DNA of 64,000 nt from Leptodactylus fallax (taxonomy: Eukaryota; Chordata; Amphibia; Anura; Leptodactylidae): contig CAMRHE010000011.1 in the NCBI GenBank assembly GCA_947044405.1, forward strand, positions 3,526,501-3,590,500, read 5' to 3'. Below are positions 1 through 10,284 of the stretch, piece by piece (the first letter of the stretch is position 1; every line of letters starts with the position of its first letter). Position numbers and translations under genes: made by a program. The notes beneath the pieces were generated by a model, which was given only the letters and a program-made list of their open reading frames with translations, was not told the DNA's origin and made no database searches.

Positions 1-309
1 TGCTGGCAGCCCTGTGTGCTATGTCTGCATCACAGCTTCCTCACTATAATCTTGCACATACGTGTAGTGCTCCATGGCCATGTCATTCCCCATACAGTAC
101 TGTGCATGAGCTGGCCATGGAGTTATTGGGGCCTGCACAGTACTATAGGGGCTGACTATACTGGGAACATACTCAGTAACACCAGATAGTCAGCACATAT
201 GTAAGACTTCAGTGAAGGAGCCGCGGTGTAGGCTATTAGCAGGAAGCTGTTGGGTGGGGCCCCAGAATAAGTTCCTCTGGTGGGCCTAAGGCCCTTCAGT
301 CTGACACTG
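1..309. repeat. hAT-type element end (left part outside window)
   Basis: The segment ends in TCAGTCTGACACTG at 296-309. This resembles the right terminus of the nested hAT element that ends at 14196 (CCCAGTCCGACACTG). The preceding stretch also resembles it, with GGTGGGCC followed by an AGGCCC/TAGACAT-type spacer. The start of the element is not visible. Bases 1-250 show no recognisable gene or repeat. Confidence 0.35.
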
Positions 310-735
310 TATAACGGAGAACTATTATATATAAGGGTGGGTTACTATATATAATTGGGAAACTTAAATATGAGGGGGCTATTATAAGGGCGAACTATTA
401 TTTATAAGATGTGCTATTATTTATAAGGGGGGAACTGTTTATAAGGGGGGTATAATTGTTAAGTGGGGCTTATTTATAAAGGGGGCTATTAGTGATAATG
501 GGGACTATTATTTATAAGGGTAACTATTATTTATGAGGGGGCTATTATTTATAAGGGAGCAGTATTATTTTTACGGAGTGACTGTTACTGATAAGGGGGA
601 ATATTACTGATACAGGGCACTATTTATCATTTATAAGGGCGCTATTACTGATAAGGGTGTAATATTATTTATAAGCAGGGGCTATTATTTATAAGTAGGT
701 GTTATAATAACTGATAACTAGGTGCAAAAATCTAT
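310..735. repeat. Degenerate tandem repeat, ~20-bp unit
   Basis: Roughly twenty degenerate copies of a unit like GGGGCTATTATTTATAAG occur head to tail, with spacing drifting around 18-24 bp. Related units recur at 15790-15930, next to the same type of hAT end (15500-15584). This suggests the array is internal sequence of one nonautonomous hAT family. No coding potential is apparent. Confidence 0.6.
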
Positions 736-839
736 TAGGTGGTACAAAGGTGCTCATTTGAATTTTGTGTGGTAAAATGGGGCTTGTTATTACTTTTTTG
801 TTGGCAGAAAGGAGGCGTTATTATGGGGGTTGCGACTGG

Positions 840-924
840 AAGACGATGGTGTTGTTTGCATATCAGCATTTGGGGCCCCGCTTTTAATTTTGCCCAGGGC
901 CCCACTTTGTCTAAAACCGGCCCT
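840..924. mobile_element. hAT-like terminal segment
   Basis: The stretch from CATTTGGGGCCCC to CTAAAACCGGCCCTG at 924 is repeated with few changes at 15520-15584. The reverse complement of its end, CAGGGCCGGTTTTAG, has the CAGGG start typical of hAT ends in this window. The partner terminus and target duplication were not found. Confidence 0.4.
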
Positions 925-948
925 GCTTACTTGCAAAATTGAAACAGG

Positions 949-1352
949 ATGATAGTGCCCACCAACAATCGTGGCTCCTGTGGAATCACTTTTATTACTC
1001 TGCTGAGTTTCATCTGCCTTCCCCTCTGTTTCTTCATAGCCTTCCCCTTTCTTATCTTTTCTTACCCCCCTCTTTGTTTTTACTGTTATGATATATATTT
1101 GTCTTTGTTTTTGCTATTGGACTTACCATTTGGCTTGGCTGTGACAGAGTCTTTGTTATTGCCCTCCCTCCCCTGATCCTTTCTGTTACCCATCTGATGT
1201 ATCTTGTTCTCCCCACCTCTTCTGCTCCGCTCCCTAACCCCAACCGTTATCCTACCCCGCTTCTGTACACCACCTTTGTTGTTATTGTGTTGTTGTTTGC
1301 TTACTGTTGTTATACAAAAACTTCAATAAAAAATTTTAATGTTAAAAAAAGC
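949..1352 (+). mobile_element. L1-like LINE 3' end
   Basis: This is a pyrimidine-rich region with many TTGTT/CTTT runs. It ends in an AATAAA-containing tail (1325-1332) and a short A tract (TTTAATGTTAAAAAAA). The same tail is seen in inverse orientation at 23157-23190, directly behind an L1-type ORF2 C-terminus, so this is read as a 5'-truncated LINE 3' untranslated region. The small ORFs here are judged spurious. Confidence 0.5.
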
Positions 1353-1380
1353 AACGTTTCAGCAATCTGGATACGACCTT

Positions 1381-1545
1381 GAATGCAGGAACTTTCTAAG
1401 GTCAGAAAATCAGCCTTGATTTCCTTATTGTGGCTGGGATATCTTCTGATACATATAGTGTCCCTGCCTGATAGTGCAGCTACAATAAGGACATCATGGC
1501 TGGGTTCCTGACAAGTCCCAGACCACAGAAAGTTTCTGCATTCGT
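1381..1545. repeat. Foldback MITE (palindromic)
   Basis: The left half starts GAATGCAGGAACTTTCT. The right half ends in the near reverse complement (AGAAAGTTTCTGCATTC, 1528-1543). Both halves carry CCTTATTGTGGC/GCTACAATAAGG toward the centre. Related pieces occur at 16735-16812 and 18418-18620. No ORF. Confidence 0.55.
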
Positions 1546-2386
1546 GGTTGTATCCATTGGCAACCGATCAAGACAACAGAGTGTCACCACTAAGATGGTT
1601 AGAGAAAATCTTTAAAACTCTGCAAAATTTTTAACTACTTATATTTGCAAAAATGTTTAACTTTTAATTATCTACAAATATAGATATGGTTATAGTCATG
1701 GGAATACCCCTTTAATAAAAGGCCTGACTGGTGAAGGGACCAAGAAATTTAGGCTCACACATGCCCGACCGAGGGTCCATCTGAGTATGTTTTCAATTGA
1801 TGATCATCTACTTCTTATTCTAAATATTGGACTATCTAAGAAGACCCTATTTATACTCTCAACTGCAGATAAACTGCATTCATGATGAATGGTTTTCAAT
1901 AAAAATGTTCCTTTAATTACATCCGCATTAATGATATGCATGTGAGCAGTGTGGCCTTAATAAACACCAAAAGAAATATACTAATTTGGAGTGCTGCTCA
2001 ACTTTATTTACATTTGGATGTGTTGCAGTAGGGAGGTGGTCAGCCCTACTGCGTCCATTTTCTACTACCACGATTGTGCTACCCAACCACTATCAACTAT
2101 CCAAGTGGATCTCCTCCTCTGTGCTCTTTTACTTAATGTTACATGGGTCAGTGGCCATTTTAGAGGTTAGTCAAAGATGAAAATTTAGATCGAAACCAAT
2201 TTGTTCTAAACTGGTTCATTCATCTCTAATCATATCTACATGATACTGTATGTGATGAGTGTTAGTTTACCCAGCTGTACTGCAAGAACTGCTACTTATT
2301 GCCATTACAGGTGACTTGAGTCCTCATTGCTCTTCACTAGCATTTCTGCAGTAAAGAAGAGTTGTTGTGTCATACAGATAGGCTCA
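1546..2386. other. No supported gene; possible MITE scraps
   Basis: This is mostly AT-rich unique-looking sequence. An ACCCCTTTAATA at 1704-1717 looks like the right end of a TTAA-type MITE. A TGGTTCATTCATCTCTA near 2212-2228 looks like one end of a TAGAGATG-type element. Nothing else is recognised. Confidence 0.35.
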
Positions 2387-3085
2387 TAGTGGCGTAACTA
2401 GGAATGGCTGGGCCCCAAGGTGAACGTTTGACATGGGCCCCCCCCGAACCACCACCCCCAACCCTCCAACCCCCCCCCGCACAAACCACATTCCTGTGCA
2501 CACTATTATGTGCCATAGTGGCCCCTACACACACTATTATGCCCCATAGTGGACCCTACACACAGTATTATGCACCATAGTGGCCTCTGCACACAGTATT
2601 ATGCCCCATAGTGGCCCCTGCACACAGTATTATGTCCCATAGTGGCCCGTGCACACAGTATTATGCTCCATAGTGGCCACTACACACAGTATTATGCCCC
2701 TCAGTGGCCCCTGCACACAGTATTATGCCCCATAGTGGCCCCTGCACACAGCAGTATGCCCCATAGTGGCCCCTGTACACACTATTATGCCCCATAGTAG
2801 CCCCTGCACACACTATTATGCCCCACAGTGGCCCCTGCATACATTATTATGCCCCATAGTGGCCCCTGCACACAGTATTATGCCCCTTAGTGGCCCCTCC
2901 ACACAGTATTATGCCACATAGAAGCCCCTGCACACAGTATTATGCCCCTTAGTGGCCCCTCCACACAGTATTATGCCCCATAGTGGCCCTTCACACACTA
3001 TTATGCCCCATAGTGGCCCCTGCACACAGTATTATGCCCCATTGTGGACCACCCATGAACAATTATTATACTCTGGTGTCTGAAA
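2387..3085. mobile_element. Nonautonomous hAT with minisatellite, truncated
   Basis: It starts at a C-to-T variant of the CAGTGGCGTAACTAGG terminus (2387-2402), followed by GAATGGCTGGGCCCCAAGG as in the copy at 54984. It continues with a 31-bp minisatellite and the hairpin-flanking phrase GTGGACCACCCATGAACAAT. Similarity stops inside the hairpin near 3085, so the distal half seen at 55375-55762 is missing. Confidence 0.7.
2486..3048. repeat. 31-bp minisatellite (about 18 units)
   Basis: Head-to-tail units of CCCCATAGTGGCCCCTGCAC followed by ACAGTATTATG. Unit length is close to 31 bp with scattered substitutions. It is the same array (other strand) as those at 6775-7310, 10285-11314, 14197-14530 and 55090-55300. 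Confidence 0.9.
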
Positions 3086-3234
3086 AGACAATCTACCTGC
3101 TCCCTGCAAGTTACCAGCAGCACTCTTCTGCTGTGTGCACTCCCTCTGGAGTGAAGCCCCCAGGTATGGGTGTGGTCGAGGACCTTTTCAACCCTGATTT
3201 TGGGTCGCTCTCCAGCTCCCCCTAGGTGTTTCTT

Positions 3235-3261
3235 GTGTGTGTGTGTGTGTGTCTCTGTGTG

Positions 3262-3304
<43 letters not shown>

Positions 3305-3305
3305 A
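3235..3305. repeat. (TG)n / (TA)n microsatellite
   Basis: A TG run at 3235-3252 is followed, after a short CTCTGTGTGT interruption, by an uninterrupted TA run (about 3262-3295) and an ACACAC tail. It directly borders the large inverted repeat. Confidence 0.9.
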
Positions 3306-3370
3306 AAAAGGATTCAGACAGCACATCCCAATGTGAACAGGTGCAAGCTACTGTGGTAAAATGTATAAAA

Positions 3371-4918
3371 CAAAAAAGTGTAGCAGCACTCTGACACAGC
3401 ACAAGGGTATATAGAGAACAGAGATAGCATTACTGCTATTATTGGCACCTACAAATTAATATGGTGTATAAACTAAAATTTTGAGGTTCTTAGTTATACA
3501 TATTTGATCAAACAGTAGGAAGCCCACCTGCCCCGACAAGGCGACCTCATTAAGGTGGGACCCTATACTAATGCCTCTATTAAACCCAAAATAAATCTAC
3601 AATGTGAACACAGGGCAATAATATACCTCTCTTGGACCCAGAACAGGTCTACAAAGTGAACACAAGGAAATAACATACCTCTCTTGGACCCAGAACAGGT
3701 CTACAATATGAACACAGGGCAAATAGGATCTAGAGGACCCAGAACAGGTCTACAATGTGAACACAGGGCAAATAGGATCCAGAGCATACTCAACTTAAAA
3801 TAGCCTAGGGGCAAATGGGGAACTGAAAAATATCCTCTATTCCACTTATATAAACCCGTGCAATTGAATGGGAGTGCAAGTCCAATTAGAGGGACCACCA
3901 CCCCCCATGCAGTACACACACAAAAAAGGATTCAGACAGCACATCCCAATGTGAACAGGTGCAAGCTACTGTGGTAAAATCTATAAAAACAAAAAAGTGT
4001 AGCAGCACTCTGACACAGCACAAGGGTATATAGAGAACAGAGATAGCATTACTGCTATTATTGGCACCTACAAATTAATATGGTGTATAAACTAAAATTT
4101 TGAGGTTCTTAGTTATACATATTTGATCAAACAGTAGGAAGCCCACCTACCCCGACAAGGCGACCTCATTAAGGTGGGACCCTATACTAATGCCTCTATT
4201 AAACCCAAAATAAATCTACAGTGCCAATAATAGCAGTAATGCTATCTCTGTTCTCTATATACCCTTGTGCTGTGTCAGAGTGCTGCTACACTTTTTTGTT
4301 TTTATAGATTTTACCACAGTAGCTTGCACCTGTTCACATTGGGATGTGCTGTCTGAATCCTTTTTTGTGTGTGTACTGCATGGGGGGGTGTGGATCCCTC
4401 TAATTGGAATTGCACTCCCATTCAATTGCACGGGTTTATATAAGTGGAATAGAGGATATTTTTCAGTTCCCCATTTGCCCCTAGGCTATTTTAAGTTGAG
4501 TATGCTCTGGATCCTATTTGCCCTGTGTTCACATTGTAGACCTGTTCTGGGTCCTCTAGATCCTATTTGCCCTGTGTTCATATTGTAGACCTGTTCTGGG
4601 TCCAAGAGAGGTATGTTATTTCCTTGTGTTCACATTGTAGACCTGTTCTGGGTCCAAGAGAGGTATGTTATTGCCCTGTGTTCACATTGTAGATTTATTT
4701 TGGGTTTAATAGAGGCATTAGTATAGGGTCCCACCTTAATGAGGTCGCCTTGTCGGGGCAGGTGGGCTTCCTACTGTTTGATCAAATATGTATAACTAAG
4801 AACCTCAAAATTTTAGTATATACACCATATTAATTTGTAGGTGCCAATAATAGCAGTAATGCTATCTCTGTTCTCTATATACCCTTGTGCTGTGCCAGAG
4901 TGCTGCTACACTTTTTTT

Positions 4919-4921
<3 letters not shown>
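3371..4921. repeat. Large inverted repeat, ~700-bp arms, 153-bp loop
   Basis: Left arm 3371-4067 and right arm 4221-4921 are near-identical reverse complements. Anchors are ACTGCTATTATTGGCAC at 4051-4067 against GTGCCAATAATAGCAGT at 4221-4237, and GTGTAGCAGCACTCTG near 3379 against its complement near 4898-4912. The loop (4068-4220) duplicates 3450-3598 in direct orientation. About 50-bp tandem units (ACCCAGAACAGGTCTACAA) lie at 3593-3785. (TA)n tracts flank both sides. The matching small ORFs at 3701-3919 (-) and 4265-4588 (+) are mirror images from the arms, not genes. Origin unknown; a Penelope-type inverted terminal structure is one possibility. Confidence 0.85.

Positions 4922-4953
<32 letters not shown>
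4922..4953. repeat. (TA)n microsatellite
   Basis: Pure TA run between the right arm of the inverted repeat and the left end of a Tc1 element. Confidence 0.9.
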
Positions 4954-4954
<1 letters not shown>

Positions 4955-5178
4955 CTTAGAGTGCCTTGCAAAAGTATTCGGACCCCTTGAACTTTTCAAC
5001 CTTTTGCCACATTTCAGGCTTCAAACATAAAGATATAAAATTTTATTTTTTTGGTGAAGAATCAACAACAATTGTGACACAGTTGTGAAGTGGAACGAAA
5101 TTTATTGGTTATTTTAAACTTTTGTAAAAAATAAAAAACTGAAAAGTGGGGCGTGCAGTATTATTCGGCCCCCTTAAG

Positions 5179-6198
5179 TTAATGCTTTGTAGCACCACCT
5201 TTTGCTGTGATTACAGCTGCAAGTCGCTTGGGGTATGTCTCTATCAGTTTTGCACATCGAGAGACTGAAATTCTTGCCCATTCTTCCTTGGAAAACAGCT
5301 GGAGCTCAGTGAGGTTGGATGGAGAGCATTTGTGAACAGCAGTTTTCAGCTCTTTCCACAGATTCTCGATTGGATTCAGGTCTGGACTTTGACTTGGCCA
5401 TTCTAACACCTGGATACGTTTATTTGTGAAGCATTCCATTGTAGATTTTGCTTTATGTTTGGGATCATTGTCTTGTTGGAAGATAAATCTCTGTCCCAGT
5501 CTCAGGTCTTTTGCAGACTCCAACAGGTTTTCTTCCAGAATGGTTCTGTATTTGGCTCCATCCATCTTCCCATCAATTTTAACCATCTTCCCTGTCCCTG
5601 CTGAAGAAAAGCAGGCCCAAACCATGATGCTGCCACCACCATGTTTGACAGTGGGGATGGTGTGTTCAGGGTGATGAACTGTGTTGCTTTTACGTCAAAC
5701 ATATCGTTTTGCATTGTGGCCAAAAAGTTCGATTTTGGTTTCATCTGACCAGAGCACCTTCTTCCACATGTTTGGTGTGTCTCCCAGGTGGCTTGTGGCA
5801 AACTTTAAACGAGACTTTTTATGAATATCTTTGAGAAATGGCTTTCTTCTTGCCAATCTTCCATAAAGGCCAGATTTGTGCAGTGTACGACTGATTGTTG
5901 TCCTATGGACAGACTCTCCCACCTCAGCTGTAGATCTCTGCAGTTCATCCAGAGTGATCATGGGCCTCTTGGCTGCATCTCTGATCAGTCTTCTCCTTGT
6001 TTGAGATGAAAGTTTAGAGGGACGGCCGGGTCTTGGTAGATTTGCAGTGGTCTGATACTCCTTCCATTTCAATATGATCGCTTGCACAGTGCTCCTTGGG
6101 ATGTTTAAAGTTTGGGAAATCTTTTTGTATCCAAATCCGGCTTTAAACTTCTCCACAACAGAATCACGGACCTGCCTGGTGTGTTCCTTGGTCTTCAT
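5179..6198 (-). pseudogene. Tc1-family DDE transposase with one nonsense codon
   Basis: This is a cut-and-paste transposase of the Tc1 clade, about 339 codons, the usual length. Read on the minus strand it starts with MKTKEHTRQVRDSVV. It has paired helix-turn-helix DNA-binding segments (residues ~1-110) joined by a GRPSKLS linker. Catalytic positions follow: first D in WSDETKIELFG (residue ~152), second D in QQDNDPKH, and E in [11 protein letters not shown], i.e. the DD34E pattern. The C-terminus ends GGATKH. The only lesion seen is an in-frame TGA at 5695-5697 where related copies carry a tryptophan codon (RYVW). The frame is otherwise open on both sides, with no frameshift. It is therefore probably inactive but recently so. 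It lies wholly to one side of the hAT insertion at 6281, which hit the 5' noncoding part. Confidence 0.9.
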
Positions 6199-6719
6199 GA
6201 TGCTCTCTGCGCTTTAAACAGAACCCTGAGACTATCACAGAGCAGGTGCATTTATACGGAGACTTGATTACACACAGGTGCAGGGGCGCACCGCTAATGA
6301 GGCGAAGTGAGGCGGCTGCCTCAGGCGGCACTGTCCGGGGGGCGGCATTTTTACTATTTAATGTAAACCAGCCCAGGACAGGCTTTTTTTTTATATATAT
6401 AAATAGGACGTAACATGTTGGAGTATCCCCGGCAGGTCATGGCCTATTTATTTACCTATTCAGACCCCGGAGTATAATAATCGGAGGCCTTGGGTTGGTG
6501 AGGGAACATAAAAACCAGTGTTACTCACCTCCTGCGATCCGATGTAACTCCGAGCAGGCTTGAGTCCTCTGGTGACGTCATCAGGTCGCGTCGCCGGCCT
6601 GATCACGTGATGTGTGTGCGCAATTAAACAGGGCCGAAAGCTGCAAGGAGTGCACCGGTGTCCAGGATAGGTAAGTAACTCTGGTTTTTATGTTTGTATT
6701 CTCCCCTGGGTCTCCAATC

Positions 6720-6757
6720 ATTATACTCTGGGGTCTGAAAAGACCCCAGAGTATAAT
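6720..6757. repeat. Perfect 17-bp-stem hairpin
   Basis: ATTATACTCTGGGGTCT, a GAAA loop, then the exact reverse complement. This is the recurrent hairpin of the minisatellite-bearing hAT module (see also 9930, 10229, 11962, 55322 and 55622). Confidence 0.9.
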
Positions 6758-6774
6758 AATCGTTCATGGGTCGG

Positions 6775-7310
6775 CCACTATGGGGCATAATACCCTGTGC
6801 AGGGACCACTGTAGAGCATAATACCCTGTGCAGGGGCCACTCTGGAGCATAATACAAGTGCAGGGGCCACTATAGAGCATAATACCGGGTGCAGGGGTCA
6901 CTATTGAGCATAATACCAGTGCAAGGGCCACTATGGAGGATAATACCAGTGCAGGGGCCACTATGGAGCATAATACCAGTGCAAGGGCCACTATAGAGCA
7001 TAATACCAGTGCAGGGGCCACTATGGAGCATAATACCGTGTGCTGGGGCCACTGTGGAGCATAATACCGTGTGCAGGGGCCAATATGGAGCATAATACCG
7101 TGTGCAGGGGCCAATATGGGGCATAAAACTGTGTGCAGGAGTTGCTGTGGAACATAATACCGTGTGCAGTGGCCAATGCAGGGCATAATACTGTGAGCAG
7201 GGGCCACTATGGAGCATAATACCGTGTTCAGGGGCCGCTGAGAGGCATAATACAGTGTGCAGGGGCCGTTGCGGGCCATAACACTGTGTAATACTGTGTG
7301 CAGGGGCTGC
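6775..7310. repeat. 31-bp minisatellite (about 17 units)
   Basis: Units of the form GTGCAGGGGCCACTATGGAG followed by CATAATACC. They are more diverged than the 10.3-11.3 kb array. Long ORFs across it (6764-7279, 6870-7217) arise only because the unit lacks stops, and are rejected as genes. Confidence 0.9.
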
Positions 7311-8791
7311 TGTGGAACATTATAGTGTGTGTAAATGGGGCGCTATAAACAGGGGCTATGGCACCTGTTTATATTATACGCTGTCTGTTTATAGTGACCG
7401 TGTGATGTAATTGTAGCCTTGTCACATACTGTAGACATGTACAGGACGAGGCTGCAGTTACATTACATGGCCGCTATGAGATGAATTACACTATGTAAAC
7501 AGAGAAGCGGTCACGGCGCTTACACAGGTACCATTCAAACAGCTGGTCAGTGGGGGTCCTGGGTTTTTGAACCCCACTGATTAGTTCATTAATGACCTGG
7601 AAAACCTTTTAATTAGTTAACACCTGGGTTATTATAAATAAGGGGCACTATTTATACAGGGTACACACGGACATTATTAATATAAAGATGCACTTGGGGG
7701 TATTATTCATTATGGGGGGTTATATCATATATTATATAATTGGGGGTAGCAGCAGAATGGGGGCTTTGTGTAGGTGAGGACAATGTGGGTTGGATGCCTG
7801 TAAAAGTGAGGAGCCAAAGATGTCTGTGTTGCAACCTTTACAGACAAGTCACAGCTGGAAGAAGTGGTCATGGCGGTCCTGAGGGAAGAGAAGGGAAATG
7901 TGAAGGATTAGTCAGAGATGTCACCTGTAAGTCACAGAATGTTACTGCACTGTATTCACCTAAATGATAGAGGATAAATACCTGATTGATGGGGGTCTAT
8001 CTGCTGAGACCCCCACTGAGCCTGAGAATTGGGTTTTTTCCCCCCCACTAGGTGGGAATCCAGCCTGGCTGCAGCCATATATATAGGTGTGTCACTTGGT
8101 GGATGGACGAACCCGCGTGGCTCTCATTCACTTCAATGGGAGTGCCAAAGATAGCCGAAGTCCAGTACTCAGCTATCTGCGGGGCTCCTATTATAGAGAA
8201 TGGGGGCCACATGGGCTCGTCCATCCACCAAGCAGAAGATATGTGAAGTTACTTTCATTGTTAATGCTGTGTTGTTGATCTGATACTGAAGTAATACAGG
8301 AAGAAGAATTCTTAAAAACTGTTTTATAACTTTTTGTATTGTGTATATTGTGTGACGATAACAGTGTGTTAAACTAGTAGCATGGAAACTCAGTTTTTTT
8401 TTGTTTTTTTTTGGGGTGGGGGGCGTCTTTCTATAGTCCGCCTCAGGCAGCAAAGAGGCTAGGTTCACCACTGCACAGGTGGATTATATTTATGATCATC
8501 AGTCATTTGGGACAACATTGGATCATTCAGAGATCCTCACTGAACTTCTGGAGTGAGTTTGCTGCACTGAAAGTAAAGGGGCCAAATAATATTGCACGCC
8601 CCACTTTTCAGTTTTTTATTTTTTACAAAAGTTTAAAATAACCAATAAATTTCGTTCCACTTCATGATTGTGTCCCACTTGTTGTTGATTCTTCACCAAA
8701 AAATTAAAATTTTATATCTTTATGTTTGAAGCCTGAAATGTGGCAAAAGGTTGAAAAGTTCAAGGGGGCCGAATACTTTCGCAAGGCACTG

Positions 8792-9657
8792 TATATGTGA
8801 AAATCTATGTGTATATATGTGTTAGAATATCTATATGTTTGTATATATGTAATATGATGTATTCTAGATTACTGTTTTATAGTACAGTAAACCATATATT
8901 GAAGTTTTTAAGAGTTCTCCTAAAATCAAAATTTATAACCTAAGGATAGGTGATAAGTTTCTGACCTCTAGGACCAACATCAGTCATGTGTCCTTTATTC
9001 TTCTGTTTGAATGGTTTGGCGGTTCAGTATGCACACTGCTGCTCACTTTGAAGTGTATGGGACTGTCAAAGATAGTGTTCAGCTACCTTTGTTGGTCCTA
9101 TAACCATGTGCATACTCAACTGCCATTCAAATGGGACAGCACAACACCTAATAAGCTATGATTATAGGAAAACCCCTTCGGTGTATGAAGACGTACACAT
9201 AGACGATTCGTTCAGACTTGAGGGTGGTGTCCAGTGTAGAAATACTCAATAGTCTGTACAATATAAACTTTCTAAAAGTTCAATCATGTTAAATGCCATT
9301 GTGAAGCGCCACTTATTTTAGCCTAAAAATATCTGCTAATAGCGGGTCATGTGATGTCATCAGCATCTCCTATTGAAACACACTCCTCCTGCACCAGTTT
9401 CCTGGTTGTCCATTACTTTGTTCAGGCAGGAAACTGGCGCCAATACAGTGTGTTTCTTTGGGTGACTCTGGAACTTGCAATCTTCGTGGATGTGGATAGC
9501 ACCCCCGGTTAGTGCGGAGTAGGGTCCCAACCTCTGAATATCATAGATTACGGACTCCGTACGTCATAAATTTGATACAGTGAGGTGTGCTTTATTCAGT
9601 TTCAAACACAGCGTGTAGAGTACAGTTGCAACTTGCAAGAGATGGAGTAGGCTCAGC
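8792..9657. other. No supported gene; weak MITE resemblance
   Basis: 8935-9180 resembles the GGATAGG...GATAAG repeats seen inside TTAA MITEs elsewhere (for example 12930-13280), but neither TTAA terminus is clear. The remainder is unique-looking sequence without coding signal. Confidence 0.3.
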
Positions 9658-9929
9658 CAGGGGCGTAACTATCGTGGTAGCAGCGGTAGCAGCTGCCACA
9701 GGGCCCGGGACATTATGGGGCCCCGAGGGCCCCCGATGCTTTTTTTTTTTTTTTTTAATAGGCCGTTACCTGCTGGAGTAACCCCAGCAGGTAATGGGCT
9801 CTATATACTTATCGTTCCCCGGGGTCCCGCTCACGCCCACCTACGCTTCCGATTCTGCGGAGGTGGCTGTGAGCAGGAGCGGGGATCGGTATGTGAGGCC
9901 GCATGCCGAACACCACAATCTCTGCTATC

Positions 9930-9969
9930 ATTATACTCCGGGGTCTTTGAAAAGACCCCGGAGTATAAT
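9930..9969. repeat. Perfect 19-bp-stem hairpin (hairpin A)
   Basis: ATTATACTCCGGGGTCTTT, a 2-base loop, then the exact reverse complement. The pairing is GC-compensated relative to hairpin B: CCGG here where B has CTGG/CCAG. Confidence 0.9.
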
Positions 9970-10228
9970 AATCGGAAGCCCAGAGTTGGTGAGGGAACAT
10001 AAAAAACAATGTACTTACCTCTCCTACGCTTTTCCAGGCTTTGGGCCTGTTTGGTGACGTCCCAGATGTCAGCAGACATCATTTTGCGTTGCGATGCCGG
10101 CCCGGATCACGCGACGCCGGCCTGGTCCAACATTGAAGTAGGCCGACATAGCAGGGAGTGGACCTGAGCGAGGAACAGGTAAGCAACGTTGTTTTTTTTT
10201 GTTTGTATCCTCCCCTGGGTCTCCGATC

Positions 10229-10266
10229 ATTATACTCTGGGGTCTGAAAAGACCCCAGAGTATAAT
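10229..10266. repeat. Perfect 17-bp-stem hairpin (hairpin B)
   Basis: ATTATACTCTGGGGTCT, GAAA loop, exact complement. It is followed by TGTTCATGGGTGGTCCAC and the minisatellite, as in the 6.3-kb and 55-kb copies. Confidence 0.9.
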
Positions 10267-10284
10267 TGTTCATGGGTGGTCCAC

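Larger units (their letters stand above)
6281..8473. mobile_element. Nonautonomous hAT element inserted in the Tc1
   Basis: Ends are CAGGGGCGCACCGC (6281) and the inverted partner GGTTCACCACTG (ends 8473). The 8-bp target duplication CACAGGTG (6273-6280 and 8474-8481) is perfect. The second Tc1 copy near 45950 shows the uninterrupted site (ACACACAGGTGGATTATAT), which proves the insertion. Inside are a half hairpin (6465-6482), a GC-rich core, a perfect hairpin (6720-6757), a 31-bp minisatellite and about 1.1 kb of filler. The filler includes TATTAT-type units at 7620-7740. No transposase ORF. Confidence 0.9.
4959..8791 (-). mobile_element. Tc1/mariner element (family 1), split by a hAT insertion
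   Basis: The ends are inverted repeats. The left reads GAGTGCCTTGCAAAAGTATTC from 4959. The right ends GAATACTTTCGCAAGGCACTG at 8791. Both are flanked by TA. Removing the 2193-bp hAT insertion (6281-8473) and one 8-bp duplication leaves about 1.63 kb, normal for Tc1. The transposase lies on the minus strand. A second copy of the family is at 44886-46268. Confidence 0.9.

Noticed and set aside
3170..3394. ORFs with CVCVCV/YIYIYI
   Set aside because: Translations of TG and TA microsatellites; the same applies to 20470-20862.
4265..4588. 107-aa ORF sharing its C-terminus with a 72-aa minus-strand ORF at 3701-3919
   Set aside because: The duplication follows from the inverted repeat arms; no domain or start evidence for a protein.
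6764..7279. 171-aa and overlapping 115-aa ORFs with Cys/Tyr repeats (MLHSGPC-type)
   Set aside because: Purely the minisatellite read in frames that happen to lack stops; equal ORFs exist in other frames.
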